In this document: piece by piece, positions 1 to 13,300 of the stretch
Layout: each line of letters begins with the position of its first letter
How positions within the stretch are numbered: the first letter of the stretch is position 1
Assembly (NCBI GenBank): GCA_023678885.1
Contig: CM043013.1
Span: forward strand, 21,670,791 to 21,734,790
DNA from: Pogostemon cablin
Lineage: Eukaryota; Streptophyta; Magnoliopsida; Lamiales; Lamiaceae
Direction: 5' to 3'
Length of the DNA stretch: 64,000 nt
Made by a program: the position numbers and the translations under genes
Notes under the pieces: model-generated
What the model was told of the DNA's origin: nothing
What the model saw: the letters and a program-made list of their open reading frames with translations, nothing else
The model's database searches: none

Positions 1-64
1 ACAACAATTCTCATAAAAAAGGTGTTAAATTGGACACTAAATATGATTATTTTCACTCTCATCA
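1..64 (-). mobile_element. Terminal fragment of Athila-like LTR (family A), reversed
   Basis: The first 64 bases match, in reverse complement, the beginning of the 1.83-kb LTRs at 33,082 and 50,532, and match directly the end of the reversed LTR at 48,527. The fragment ends with CTCTCATCA, the complement of the family's LTR start TGATGAGAG. It abuts a copia LTR at 65, so the family-A element was inserted into that LTR. The rest of it lies left of the window. Confidence 0.75.
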
Positions 65-330
65 TAAACTTAATTCACACTCCAAAAATGTGAGTTTGAG
101 GGAGAAACTGCAGATTGAGTTCGTCTTGTAGATCGTTGCTCACACAACGTCAAGACGTGGATTAGGAATACAATAGAATATCAGAAGGTCATTTGTACCT
201 GCTGCTGCTGTTCAACCTCTACATCAAATCCTGGTGAAAGGTAATACGATTCTACTCTTATGCTTCCGCTATAGTAGAATTTCATGGAACCCTAACGGTT
301 CACGTTAACTAAAAGATCCAAACGCCAACA
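65..330 (+). mobile_element. 3' part of the outer copia 5' LTR
   Basis: It aligns with 30,249-30,514, the end of the 3' LTR, with about 9% divergence. It ends in GCCAACA and is followed at once by a degenerate initiator-tRNA primer site, which identifies it as the 5' LTR. The first ~900 bases are missing because a family-A LTR lies at 1-64. Confidence 0.85.
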
Positions 331-346
331 ATTGATATCAGAGTTT
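331..346 (+). other. Degenerate primer-binding site (tRNA-iMet type)
   Basis: ATTGATATCAGAGTTT directly follows the LTR end. The intact relative at 19,431 reads ATTGGTATCAGAGC, the usual plant copia site complementary to the 3' end of initiator tRNA-Met. Two positions are changed here. Confidence 0.8.
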
Positions 347-791
347 AGGTTCTATGGTTAAACGTGACACATTGGGCTAGGGTTTATGTGAATTATGTGA
401 TTTATTTTTGAATAAGTATTGGTTTTTATTGTTACATGTTATCCGTGAAACCCTAAATTACCATGTAAACCCTATACCCCTTTCCCGATGGATCTCGCCA
501 CACGAACTTTGGTGAATCGGTAATGACCGCCTAGGGCTATACACGGTGAAAGGTCGTGGCGGTTGTGTGCTGGTCGACTATTTTACATCGACAACGTGAG
601 TATATCAAAGGGTTGTTTGCACCTGTACGGCTGAAAGGATGTTTAGAGTGCATGCCACGACTTCATGGTATCACGGTGATGAGAATGCATTGGCGGATGT
701 CCGGTGAAAGGCAGCGGTAAAGTGGCTGATGATGATCGTTGTCAAAGATGATCAACGACTGACAGGGATGACTCGGAACCAAGGCTGTACA

Positions 792-1941
792 TGTTGGATT
801 GTATATTAAAAGTCTAGCTTTAGTATGAACAATGTCATAACAATATTTGAAATGAGAATCATTGATCAAATGATTGCATCTTATAATTTATTTTATATGC
901 ATGATGCAATAGTCCATTTACTTTATACTGTAGATAATATGTTGTGCGACAACACGCAGAAGATCATATTATCAGTTTTCTTATAAAGTATAAACAGATG
1001 CTCACAACTGAGATAGACGGGGACTCTCTATCGGTATGGTTGTAGTGTGATTTGGTATTAGCTTGTCTTGGCTATAGAATCACATTAGTGCACTTGTGTG
1101 TATTGAGCAGGACCGCCTGAGATCGTTCGACTTATACTGACTTATAGAAGAACTTGATCTCTGTTATTATGGAAGTTCGTGCTCTTAATCCCTATACAAT
1201 AACCTCGACACGTAGGGCACTATGTATTTCTTTGATTCATCAATGGGTGAGATTTATAAGTATTAAATCAATATACTCGGTGAGTTGGGAAGTAGTGCTG
1301 TCTCTATGGTGTGCTGTTGATTGTAGAAGGAATCCATGTCCGTCATAGGTTGATGATGTCCCCTTGAGGAGCTCATAAGGTTTATCATGTAAATTTTGCA
1401 AGTGGATTAATTTCCGGCATGATAATAAGGTTGAGTGGTACTACTCTCGGATGAGATATTAATTAATTTGAGTTGTCAGTAACTTAATTAATTAATGGAC
1501 ATTGTATATCTTAAACATGGGGAGACCATCGGGCTTATAATAAGAAGGAGCCCAGAACATAATTTGGGATTGGATGGGTAGTGCAATAATAATATTTTAG
1601 TGTACTATATTATTATTATTGGATTTAATTAAAAGCTTTGGGCTAAGCTTGGTTAATTAAATTCAATTGAGGCCCAGTTCAATTTCTCCTCCTGGTCCCT
1701 ACTGTAGCCCAAGTATATAAGTCATCTCAGTTCCTGTTAAACCTAAGGGTGTGCCTCATTTGACATACGGGAAACAACAGAGAGTAGATTGAGAGAACTC
1801 TGGGGATTGTTGACCACCCAACACCAGAGTTGACTTTGGGACATACGGTAGATGATCAGAGGTGTTTTTTTTATGCTTCCGCTGATTGTTTGCCTGAAAT
1901 CCTAACGATCACGTTTGAACCACACAATCCAATTGCCAATA
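792..1941 (+). mobile_element. Solo copia LTR with target-site duplication GTACA
   Basis: The sequence starts TGTTGGATTG, matching the start of the LTRs at 18,037 and 24,648, and ends in GCCAATA where the family consensus is GCCAACA. It is bounded by GTACA at 787-791 and again at 1,942-1,946. No internal domain lies next to it: leader sequence of the outer copia element is found on both sides. This is the expected product of LTR-LTR recombination removing an inserted element. Length is 1,150 bp, close to the 1,175-bp LTR at 29,340. Confidence 0.9.
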
Positions 1942-1946
1942 GTACA

Positions 1947-3100
1947 GTCGTGGTCTTTGTCACTGGTGGATGGCGCGACTGTCGGAGAGCTGCTGGATAG
2001 TCATGCCAGCGCTGGTTGCATGACAGTGTCGCCTGGCCGCATTCAAAAGGGCACGATGGTGGCATGACCATACGGAAGGATCGGTGGGTGTTGATGTCTC
2101 AACAGTGTTTCAGGGCAGGACCAGCGAAGAGTGGGTTTGATGGCCCTTTCGGCAAATCGACGGTGGTATTGAGTGGGACAACAGCCTGTTCCAAGCGGTT
2201 CTGTAATGATTTTGACCTGGCTAGGGGAGTTTTGGTCGGGTCACACTTGGGTTTCAATCGAGACTCTTTGTTTTTTGATAGAGTCAGAGTTTTTTTCGGC
2301 TGACCATCCATTGTTTTCGATCGAGTCTGTAGTAGACTGGGGCGAGTCTGCTTGGAGATTTTGACTGAGTCTCCACATTTTACTAGAAGAGTCACCCTAC
2401 TGTCTAGTCGGGTCTGCGGCGGCTTCATGGCGGTACGTGACAGCAAGGCTTTGCATGTGGCGGCGGAGGGTTGGCGTGCTTGGTAAGTATTCATTGGCGA
2501 GTAGCGGCGGAGGCATGGCATGGTCGGTAAAGCCATGATGGCTTTCGGAGATGACCTGCCAGGCGCTGTTGCAGATAGACGAGTATGGGAGATCATTGCT
2601 GGATATGTTGTGGAGCGACTACATGGCATTGGTCGGACATTGCAGGGGTGAAAGCAGGAGCAGTCGTGCATTTCTGGTCGGGTCTGCTCGTGGCTAGGTT
2701 ACAGTCAGCAGATGGCTGGGACGGGTTTGATGGGAGGTTCCCAGTGAGTCCTTTCGTATGCTGTTTGTTTCCCGTGGCATCGCGATCATCATCGGCGACA
2801 GTGATCTATTAACAGAACCTAGTGGGTCTGGTGGCTGATGGCGATTGTTGGCAGTTGCTTGTTAATGTGAGACCAACCGGTAGTTACTGCCAATGTGATA
2901 GGAGGTAGCAGACAACGTGGTTCGAGGGAAAAACCAATGGCTAATCGATGGAGTTCTGGCAAGGAAGGCAAAGCACGAGTGGAGTGGGCTGTGGCTACTA
3001 TGAAACCGTGTGGGAGTTGACTTGGGGCACAAGCTTATCCTACTTGTTGTGCAAGTCATCATCTTAATTGCTTGGAGTGTTGACCAAGTCAACTTATTTT
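1947..3100 (+). other. GC-richer variable leader segment of the outer copia element, no gene recognised
   Basis: The stretch between the solo LTR and the conserved leader (which starts near 3,110) is richer in GC than its surroundings and carries loosely repeated words such as GAGTCTG and GGTCGGGTCTG. A 190-codon open frame on the minus strand (2,099-2,671) has low-complexity composition and no motif I know, so I treat it as chance. Other copies of the family hold unrelated sequence at the same place (about 19,560-20,210 and 30,515-30,780). Confidence 0.5.
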
Positions 3101-3109
3101 TGGCAATTT

Positions 3110-3940
3110 TTTTCTCCTTATATATAATTGCTATAATTGTTTTTATATGTCAATTATTGTTATATATTTAGATTGGAAGCATGTGCTATTTGATTTACTG
3201 CCTTATTTTGCCGTAATATTAGCTAAATTTGGGTATTATATTTTGATATATTATATGCATGCAAAAATCCTCTTGTTTAGTGGGAGAGAGATTGGTCAAT
3301 AAATCCCGTGGCCTCCATTATTGATTTAGTGTGTGATGCAAGTAAGCTTATGAGTCGGCTATGGTGCCTTCCTCCCAAACGGATGAGTTTTATTTGTGGT
3401 AAATTTTATTAAATAATTATTATTTGTATTGTGATGCAAGTAAGCTTATGAGTCGGCTATAGTGCCTTCCTCCCCAACGGATGAGTTTTATTTGCAGATC
3501 ACTGTACAAATTAATAATTGATGATTATAGAAAATTATTTGAGGGCATGTGGACTTCTCCAACTGTAAGACTCACAAACTTGGGTAACGTACTTATATCA
3601 AATAATGGTATACACTTATGTGCAATTAATATGTATCCTCCCCAATGGAGTCACTGCTATTAAATTGCATGGCTAAAGAACAACCGACTATTAATCATTG
3701 AGTCATAATGTTAATTATGACGTATGGACTTAATGGGTAAAACCTTCTCTTGCGAATGATAGGGTTTGTATACGTCCACACTAACGTGGCATACAAATTT
3801 ACGGTGCTTGAGATGTCGATGAATTTATTTTATATTGTTTATTGAGGGAATCAATATAAATTTAAAATTCGAAGAGTTTGATCATCGTATTTATTTATTT
3901 GATTCTCATGATTTTTGAATAGTTTATTTCACTTATTGTT
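3110..3940 (+). other. Conserved copia leader upstream of gag
   Basis: This non-coding segment is shared with the copies at 20,215-21,750 and 30,780-31,480. It contains repeated words like CCTTCCTCCCCAACGGATG near 3,366, 3,463 and 3,635, followed by a stretch leading to the gag start. It has no open frame of note. It is the untranslated leader between primer site and gag. Confidence 0.7.
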
Positions 3941-3942
3941 AA

Positions 3943-6164
3943 CTAAAAGAAAACATATTTACTGGTCCAAAATATATGATTGATAAGAATCTTAGTTTTA
4001 ATTCTTACTGCTTAGAAAAATAAAATGTGTTCTCACAATGGATGCCCTCTAGTGCCCATTAAAGTTTCTAGTGAAGAGGTGAGAGGTTCATAGAAATATG
4101 ATGGTCTCATGCGACTCTTCGGATACTTGAGAGAGCTAGAAAGGCAAGAGGTCATGGTTAAACTTGATGAATGAATTGGATATCCTTGGAGTAGAAATTG
4201 AAGGGAAAACCTAGGTCAATTTATTCTTCGTAATTTGCCTAGATGTTTTGAGCAAGTTCAACCTGAATTACAAGAGATTGTATATGGTGGGAAACTTCTA
4301 ACAAAACATGTGGTGGAGCAAACCTAATTTCATCAAGACATGAACAAGGTAAGTATCTTATTCACTAGTAGTTGAAGCATGAATAGTGATGGCATCTACT
4401 GACACGTTGTGTGTAGATACCAGAATCATTAAATATTTATAACTAATTGATGATGAAATTACTGTATACATGGGTAAAGCTATGAAAGTAGTGGTTGTTG
4501 CAGTGGGAGTTGTTTGTTTATCTTATGGTTGAAATAAACGTTTGATTTTGAAAAATTGTCTTTATGTAAGTTTTCATATAAAGAATTTCATTTCGGTTTC
4601 TATGTATTTACGGATGGATACTCTATTACATTTAAATGACATGTTCATTATATTAAAGAATGGAGTTATAATCTATAATGGTACGTTGGTGGATAATTTG
4701 TACACTCTTAAATCATGTTTATCCCACGGTGCAACAAATAGTAATTAATAATGCGTCTTCTAATCATAAATAAGAGAAAGGAACCTTCGGAGATGAACTA
4801 AACATACCTTTTGGCATCTAAGACTAAATCATTTTATTTAATTACAATTTGAAAGTTGATAGCCGGTGGACCATTAGGTTTATTGGGTATGGAAACTATC
4901 GAACTTGTGAGTCTTACTTGGAAGTGAATATGATTAATTGCTTTTTTTAAGGCAAAGGGGTATAGAGCCATGTAAAGATATATTGGAAATGGTTCATACT
5001 GATTTAGGCGATCCTAAGATTATCCCAACAAGAGGTGGTTATGAATATTCGTCAATTTATTTGACGATTATTCTAGAAACAAGATATATTTATTAGATGA
5101 ACTGCAATTCTAAGTACTATGATTAAATCAACAAGTACATGACTGATGCGATGAGACGTCATGGAAAATATATCAAGTCATTACATTTAATCATGGTGGC
5201 GAGTACCTCTTGGGATAGTAGGAGCTAATTATCAGAGGTTGGGATTGAATCCCAAGTTGTCTACACTGGGCAAACCCCAGCTGAATGGTGTGGCGAAATG
5301 AAGGAATAAGACTATTATGGGAATGGTTAGATAGATGATGAATTATTTGAAATTACTAAATTCATTTTATGGGTAACCCCTAGAAACAACATGTCGTATT
5401 GCTGTTTGTGGGTTATTCTAAAAAAATGAAGGATGGTTTATTTAAATAGTCCAAAAGATCGGAGGGTGATTGTTAACACGAACACTAGATTTTGGAAAAG
5501 GACTATGTAATAAATCACAAATCCATATAAGTTGTTCTAAAGGAAGTGAGAGGAAAAACACAAACTTTAGTACCAATTGTACAAGAGGATATACCACGAG
5601 TAAACTACATCGTGTGTCACATCTGATACATAATTGCATGTAGCGCCTTGTCGTAGTGGGAGGGTTGTTCAACAACCCAATAGATTTATATTTTGGGAAA
5701 GTCGTGAGATTTGATCCCTAGTAAACATGAAATCGTCCCATAGTATTGCGATGAAGCACTACAAGATCGAAATGCAGAATCTTAGTAAGTTGCAATGAAT
5801 TTTAAAATAAAATCATGGATTCTAAATCAAATCTGAGAGCTTGTAGAACCACTAAGTGGTGTAAAAGCCATTGGAAGTGGTCATAAAAAATAAAAGAGGA
5901 TCATACGGTAAGGTGAAAGCCTTTGATGTAAAGCTTGTTGCGAAAAGGTATACTCAGAAAGAAGGGTTCGATTATGAGAAAACCTATTTCGCCGGTAGCT
6001 ATGCCTAAGTCGATCCGAATTCTTTTATTTATTGCTGCTCATATTGATTATGAGGTATATCAAATAGATGTCAAGACAGCTTTCCTGATTGGAAGTCTTG
6101 AGGAAATCATCTATGTAAAGTAATCAGAGTAATTCATTGCAAAGGGCTAAGAGCATTTTGAGTG
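3943..6164 (+). pseudogene. Decayed copia gag-pol, 5' part (outer element)
   Basis: Gag, gag-pre-integrase, integrase and the start of reverse transcriptase can be traced by alignment to better copies at 31,487 and 48,528, but every frame is broken by stops and indels. The longest surviving reading is 5,935-6,123, where VDVKTAFLxG-like residues (here IDVKTAFLIGSLEE) mark copia reverse transcriptase. The integrase/RT junction near 5,375-5,415 lacks about 145 bp present in the copy at 50,107-50,252. The young copia element lacks the same bases. The gene is interrupted at 6,164 by the gypsy insertion and resumes at 28,204. Confidence 0.75.
6160..6164 (+). repeat. Target-site duplication GAGTG, left copy
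   Basis: GAGTG immediately precedes the gypsy 5' LTR. The second copy is at 28,204-28,208, immediately after the 3' LTR. Confidence 0.9.
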
Positions 6165-7257
6165 TGTAGGCAATAAAATTTATTGCCTAATAAATGTAAA
6201 TGCAAAGGAGAATATGGAGTATGAAATATTGATTAAATATTTATTTATTTATTAAGGAATTTAAAGAAATTAATTCTTGATAATTAATATAATTATTTGA
6301 GCCCAAATTCAAGTCAAGTGGGCTCAATTCAAGTCAAGTGGGCTCGATTCAAATCAAGAGGGCCTGACCCAAATCAGTAAACCTAAGAAATAAATCATGT
6401 GGGCCTGATTCAAGTCAAACAAGCCCAGCAAATCAAGTCCAGCAGGCCTAGTTAAATTAATTAGGCCCAGGTTAAATCCTACGGGTTTAATTAAATTAAT
6501 AGGCCCGTATCAAGTCCAGCAGGCCTAGTTAAATTAATTAGGCCCAGGTTAAATCCTACGGGTTTGATTAAATTAAATAGGCCCGTATCCAGTCCAGCAG
6601 GCTTAAAGCCCAAAATATCTTTTAAAGGAGAAAATATCTCTCAAGTGGTTATTTTCTCTACCTATAAATAAAGACCTCCAGTCCTCATTCCAAACACTCT
6701 GAAAATCCTGAAGACCTGAAGAACTCTGAAGATTCAAGTGAAAATCAAGTTCGATCAAGATCCGATCAAGTGAAATTCAAGTCAAGATCAAGACCAAGTT
6801 CAAGATCAAGATCGAGTCGAATAACATTCAAGATCTTCAAATCAAGTTCAAGTCATCTTCAAGTCAAGAACAGCCTCCGATCAAAGACCAAGGTGCTAAG
6901 CCTCTTTGATCCGGCATTCTTCATATCAAATTCATTCATCTGTCTCCGTGAAGTCAATGGTGTTCTACCAAATTGAACGGCGTTCTTCACAGTAAACCTT
7001 CAAGTCAACGTTTGATCCGAACAAAGGCTCGACGCCTCCGGATAAATGTTTTAAAGCTTCAGGACAACCCGAGCTCGGACAAGCTTCATCCGAAGATCCG
7101 GCTCTGAAAGTTGAAAAAGTCAAGAAGTCAACTCAAGAGAGGAATCAGAGGATAAATAGAAGCTGTTCACTTAAATTCTCAACTTCAATCCATATCGGAT
7201 TATTTTGTAATCTCTTTTGTGTTTATTATTTTAATAAATACAAAATTTGTTGTTACA
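6165..7257 (+). mobile_element. Gypsy 5' LTR
   Basis: It starts TGTAGGCAAT and ends TTGTTACA. It is nearly identical to 27,105-28,203. U3 carries short repeats of CAAGTCAAGTGGGCTC and of a TTAATTAGGCCCAGG-type unit. Confidence 0.93.
6663..6670 (+). promoter_or_regulatory. TATA box of the gypsy 5' LTR
   Basis: TATAAATA in the middle of the LTR, at the same relative place as in the 3' LTR (27,603). It is the likely element promoter; position fits the U3/R border. Confidence 0.6.
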
Positions 7258-7261
7258 AATT

Positions 7262-7280
7262 TTGGCACGCCCGGTGGGAT
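7262..7280 (+). other. Gypsy primer-binding site region
   Basis: TTGGCACGCCCGGTGGGA lies four bases after the LTR end, where minus-strand priming occurs. TTGGC...GTGGGA-type sites are usual in Tat elements. I could not match the complement to a specific plant tRNA from memory. Confidence 0.6.
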
Positions 7281-7317
7281 AGTTTCTACCTCTCATCTCC
7301 TCTTCGAGCAAAGTAAG

Positions 7318-10300
7318 ATGGTTCCGCTAAGAGTCAAAGTCAACAGATCAGCTTCTGTCTTCAAGTCTTCAGAATTACAAGTTGAAGACGTTAATGTGAC
7401 AACTAGAAGCATGTCAAAGATGGCACGATCTGAAGCCTCTTCAGAGATAAGTTCTTCAGTTGGAGTTACCTCTGGAGTAATACCATATGATGATAAAGAT
7501 GAGAAAAATGACTCAACTAGCTCAACTCCTATACTTGAAGAAAGCTCATCGTCTGATTCATCCATAGCCTCGACGATGGCAATAAACACTTCGTCTGTCG
7601 AAGAACAGTTGGCCAGCTTAACTGAATCCATTGACAGAACCAAGAACAAAGTACTTTGATTTTCAAACTGATGGAGAAAATGGCTGGTGCTGAAACTAGC
7701 CATGCGAACGAAAAGCAAGAAGAAGATGCTGAAAATGAAGTAAATAACCCCGCAAAACGCCAGTCGACGGGGAAGAAGGTGATTGAAGAAGAATTGAACA
7801 TTTCCCATGATGGAATGGTTCCTATCATCCAACTAAAAAGTATTATACTCGGGACAATGAAGGACCAATTTGAAGAGAGCTCCAAACCTTCATTCATGTA
7901 TGCTAAGCCTTTTACTAGAAGGATTGACAACTTGAAGATGCCACCGAACTATCAACCCCCTAAGTTCCAACAGTTTGATGGAAAAGGTAATCCAAGGCAA
8001 CATATAGCACATTTCATTGAAACATGCAATGATGCTGGAACTGACGGAGATCATATGGTGAGACAATTTGTTCGTTCTCTAAAGGGAAATGCTTTTGAAT
8101 GGTACACCGACCTGGTGGCTGATTCTATAGACAGTTGGAATCAGATGGAATATCAATTCCTTAATCGTTTCTATAGCACTAGAAGAACGGTTAGCATGAT
8201 AGAGTTGACTAACACTCGTCAGTTAAAAGAAGAGCCAGTAATTGAGTACATTAATCGATGGAGAAATTTGAGCTTAAATTGCAAAGATCGATTGTCTGAA
8301 GTTTCTGGCATTGAGATGTTCATAGCAGGAATGCAATGGAGCCTTCGTTACATACTTCAAGGGATTAAGCCTAAAACCTTTGAAGATTTAGCCACAAGAG
8401 CTCATGACATGGAGCTAAGCATGGGGATAAGTGGAGTGGTTGAACCACCGATTCCCAGATCCTACAAGTATAAAGAAAAGCAAGAGGCCAGGAAAGGGGG
8501 CAAACCCTACAACAAATCTTCTGAAAAGGAGTCCATGGCGACAAATGCACCAACTGTCAAGTTTCGAAGGAATGAGAACGAAAAGGAAGATAAAGTGAGG
8601 AGTGATCCCCAAGAAAGGGGGCAAAGAAGATTGACCTTGAAAGAGATGCAAGAAAGGAAGTACCCATTTCTTGATTCAGATGTCCCAGGCCTATTTGATG
8701 ATCTGTTCAAAGATAAACTTATCGAGCTTCCTGAAATGAAGCGACCAGAAGAGGCGGGACAAACTGACAATCCGAAATATTGCAAGTATCATAGACTGGT
8801 GGGTCATTCTATTAAAGATTGCTTTGTCTTTAAAGACAAAGTTATGCGATTGGTTGAGCAAGGAAAGATCTTTCTAGAGAAAGATGCAACTGCGAACTCT
8901 GTTTCTGCAGGCGGTGATTCTTCATGTCATATGGCAAGCGAAGCTCAACTACTTAAAGTTGAATCTGGGAATGAAAGCGAGACCCATGTTATGAAAATAA
9001 CCTTCACAGAGGAAGACTTACTGCTCGGTTCACAACCTCATAACCGACCCTTATTCGTAACTGGTTATACTCAAGAGCAAAGAGTTAATCGAATATTGAT
9101 TGATGAAGGTTCAGCTGTCAATATCTTGCCCCTATCCACGCTTAAGAAGTTAGGAATTCCTACCAACGAGCTCGGCAGTAGTCGATTGACAATTCATGGG
9201 TTCAATCAAGAAGGCCAGAGAACACTTGGTACAACGGTCTTGGACTTAATGATAGATGAGATGGTCTTAACAGTTCTGTTCCATGTCATTGATACTAAAA
9301 CATCATATAACATGCTCTTGGGGCGCCCATGGCTGCACGAAAATGGAGTGATTCCTTCTACGCTACATCAATGCTTCAAATACTGCGATGGAGGCAACAT
9401 AAAAAAGGTGCTTGGTGATGAAAGGCCATTCACAGAAGCTGAGTCATATTTTGCAGATGCTAGATATTTTCTGAAGAGTAGCAAGGCTGTCAAGCCAGAA
9501 GGAAGTTCATCGCAAGAGAAAGGTGATGATAAACAAGAAAGAGAAAATGCAGATGATGTTTCATCCACAAAGTCTATTGAAGGTAAACAGTTGATCAAGA
9601 TTGTAGAAGGGTTGACACTACCTCTGACTGAGGTTGACACTAAGAAGCCCTTTCCTCCTCCACTCAAAGGGTTCACTCGCCCAATTCAAGGAGCTAAAAC
9701 TGAGCATGGAGATGTATTCGAGGCGGCAGTTTCCAAATCATATAGCCCACAAGCTTACAAACTTCTTGTGAAGGCTGGTTATAACCCTCAAGAAAAAGCT
9801 ATGATGAATGAACAGTCTCATAAGACTCCTAGTGAATTTAATACCACTCAAGAGACATTGAAGAGTAATGGTCACACTTCCAAGTATATTAGGACAGGGT
9901 TGGGATATGTTCCACATAAACCTGTTCGCATTGCGATCAAAAGGGCAAACACGAACTACATCACTGAAGATGAAATTCTTTCTGAAGAAGAAGAGTCTCA
10001 TGAAGAGGATAGAAAGGCAGAAAGAATCTCAGTATTCAAAAGACTCAAACCAGTTGGAGCTAAAGGGACTTCTAAGTTCCCAAGGTTCCCAAGGATACGT
10101 AGTCGGATCCCATCTCGCATGAAAAGACGACATTTCCTGACTATATCATGTGACACGGTGTTGAAAGCTAAGAAGCGAACAATAATCTTCACCCAAAGTG
10201 AAGAAGATGATCGGGAAAGTGTAGGCTCATCAGATATTGTTCATTCCGTTCTCATGCAAACAAATCTACACAATGCAGAAAGAGATCTACGAGGCAAGAT

Positions 10301-13300
10301 TATCGAAATGAGGAGAGATGGCTATGTAGTGGAGAGCATTGTTAAAGTGGGAGAAAATGAACAAGTTAGATCTAATCCACATTTTCAAAGGCAAGAATTT
10401 CCGGAGGACGTTGCTGCAGTAAATCATGTCACTATACAAGAAGAAACCTCAACTGAAGAGGAAGATGCCGATGATGCTCCCCCAGAATTTGAGGAGGGTA
10501 TTAAATCTACTGTTGATCAATTGAAGGAGATTAATTTAGGTGATGCTAATGATCCACGTCCAACCTATATAAGTGCTTTGTTGACATCTGAGGAAGAAAA
10601 AGCTTACATTGAGCTTCTTCAAGAGTTTAGAGACGTGTTTGCATGGTCATTCAAGGAGATGCCCGGATTAGATCCAAAAGTGGCAATTCATCATCTAGCA
10701 ATAAAGAAAGGAGTCAAGCCAGTTAAACAAATGCAGCGTCGATTTCGACCAGAGCTGGTTCCACTGATTGAAGCTGAGGTTAATAAGCTCCTTGAAACGG
10801 GAAAGATACGAGAAGTCAAGTATCCCACTTGGCTCTCTAACATTGTGCCAGTAAGAAAGACAAATGGGCAGCTTAGAGTGTGTGTTGACTTCCGTGACTT
10901 GAACTTGGCATGCCCAAAAGATGATTTTCCACTACCAATCACAGAACTTATGATTGATGCAACGACCGGGCATGAAGTGCTTTCATTTATGGATGGATCA
11001 TCTGGTTACAATCAAATTAGCCTAGCTCCGGAAGATCAAGAGAAAACAGCCTTCCGCACTCCTAAAGGAATATACTGCTATAATGTTATGCCGTTTGGCT
11101 TGAGGAATGCTGGCGCTACGTATCAACGAGCTATGCAAAAGATATTCGACGACATGCTTCATAAGAATGTCGAATGTTATGTGGATGACATTGTAGTGAA
11201 ATCAAAGAAGAAAAAGGATCATCTTAAGGATCTAAGGCAAATATTTGAGCGTCTCAGGAAATTTCAACTCAAGATGAACCCGCTTAAGTGCGCATTCGGA
11301 GTCTCTTCTGGTAAGTTCCTTGGATTCATTGTCCGACATCGTGGCATTGAGATTGATAAAGCAAAGATTGATGCAATAATGAAGATGCAGGTGCCCTGGA
11401 ATATACATGAGCTCAAGAGTTTGCAAGGTAAGCTGGCGTACTTAAGAAGATTCATAGCAAATTTGGCTGGCCGATGCCAACCATTTAGCCATCTTATGAA
11501 AAAAGGCAGCCCATTTGAATGGGATGAAGCTTGCACTAATGCATTTAACAGCATTAAAGCATATTTGATGAAGCCGCCAGTGTTGGTTGCTCCAATAGCC
11601 GGACATCCATTAATTCTCTACATATCTGCTCAAGAAAAATCAGTTGGAGCCTTACTTGCACAAAATAATGATGAAGGAAAGGAGTGTGCGTTGTACTATT
11701 TGAGTAGAACGATGACTCCAAATGAGTTAAAGTACTCACCAATTGAGAAGCTCTGTCTTGCTCTCATATTTGCGATTCAGAAGTTAAGGCATTACTTTCA
11801 AGCTCATACTGTTTACTTGGTCTCGAAGGCCAACCCATTAAAGTTCGTAATGTCAAAGCCAGTGCTCTCTGATAGGCTCGCAAGGTGGTATCTCCAATTG
11901 CAGCAATTTGAAATTATCTATGTCCCTCAAAAAGCGGTGAAAGGGCAAGTGCTGGCAGATTTCTTGGCTGATCATCCCATGCCTGCCGAATGGGAATTGT
12001 CTGATGATTTTCCCGATGAAGATATATTGGCTATTGAAATCACTCCTCCTTGGAAGATGTATTTCGATGGAGCTGCTCACAGAGAAGGAGCCGGCGCAGG
12101 AGTAGTATTTGTAACCTCAGATGGAGGAGTTCTGCCATATTCGTTCAGTCTAACTGAAAATTGCTCTAACAATGTAGCTGAATATCAAGCTCTTATACTT
12201 GGTTTGGAGATGGCAGTGGATGTAAAGCAGCAACACCTTAAGGTATATGAAGATTCGTTGTTGATAATCAACCAGCTGCTTGGCTTGTATGAGGTTAAGA
12301 AAGCTGAACTACTTCCATATTATAACTATGCTCAGAGGCTTATGAATTGGCTTGGAGACGTAGAGATTGAACATTTACCAAGGAGCAAGAACAAGCAAGC
12401 CGATGCTTTGGCAAAGCTAGCATCAACCATAGCAATGCCCGAAGCACTTTTCCAAGTACCGATCTGCAAAAGTTGGGTGGTACCTCCCTTCTTCGAAGAT
12501 GAAGATGGTGAAGAAGTTGAGTATTGCGCCATAGAGGTTTTTGATATTGAAAAAGAAGACTGGCGTCAACCGTTCGTGGATTACTTGAAGAATGATAAGC
12601 TTCCTAATGATCCACACCTAAAGGTTGATGTCCGACGTAGAGCACCACGATTCTTCTACTACAAAGATTCACTCTATAGAAGATCGTTTGATGGTATTCT
12701 CTTAAGATGCTTAAGTGATGAAGAAGCTCTTCAAGCTATGGAGGAAGCCCATTCTGGAATATGTGGCGCCCATCAGTCTGGACCCAAGTTACATTTCAGA
12801 ATCAAGAGGATGGGATATTACTGGCCTTCTATGGTGAAGGATTGCATAGATTATGCACAAAGATGTCAGCCATGCCAGTTTCATGCAAATCTCATTCATC
12901 AGCCTCCCGAGCCATTACATCAAATAGTTTCTTCGTGGCCATTTGATGCATGGGGCTTAGATGTGGTGGGGCCATTAACGAAGTCTTCCGGAGGCCATCT
13001 TTATATCCTGGCTGCCACTGATTACTTTTCCAAGTGGGCGGAAGTTGTACCCTTGAGAGAAGTGAAGAAAGAAAATGTGGCTGATTTCATCCGCATTAAC
13101 ATCATATATAGATATGGAGTGCCTCGATACATTATCACAGACAATGGGAGGCCATTCAGTAACTCTTTGATTGATAAGCTTTGTGAGAAGTTTGACTTCA
13201 AGCAAAGAAAATCTTCTATGTATAATGCAGCAGCTAATAGGCTTGCCGAGGCCTTCAACAAAACACTGTGTAATCTGTTGAAGAAGGTGGTCTCCAAGTC

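Noticed and set aside
2099..2671. A 190-codon minus-strand open frame
   Set aside because: Low-complexity composition, no domain, lies in the GC-rich variable leader of a decayed copia element, and overlaps plus-strand frames of similar quality.
7293..7832. A 179-codon minus-strand open frame opposite gag
   Set aside because: It is the shadow of the Ser/Glu-rich gag N-terminus on the other strand; the plus-strand reading has the family's gag features.
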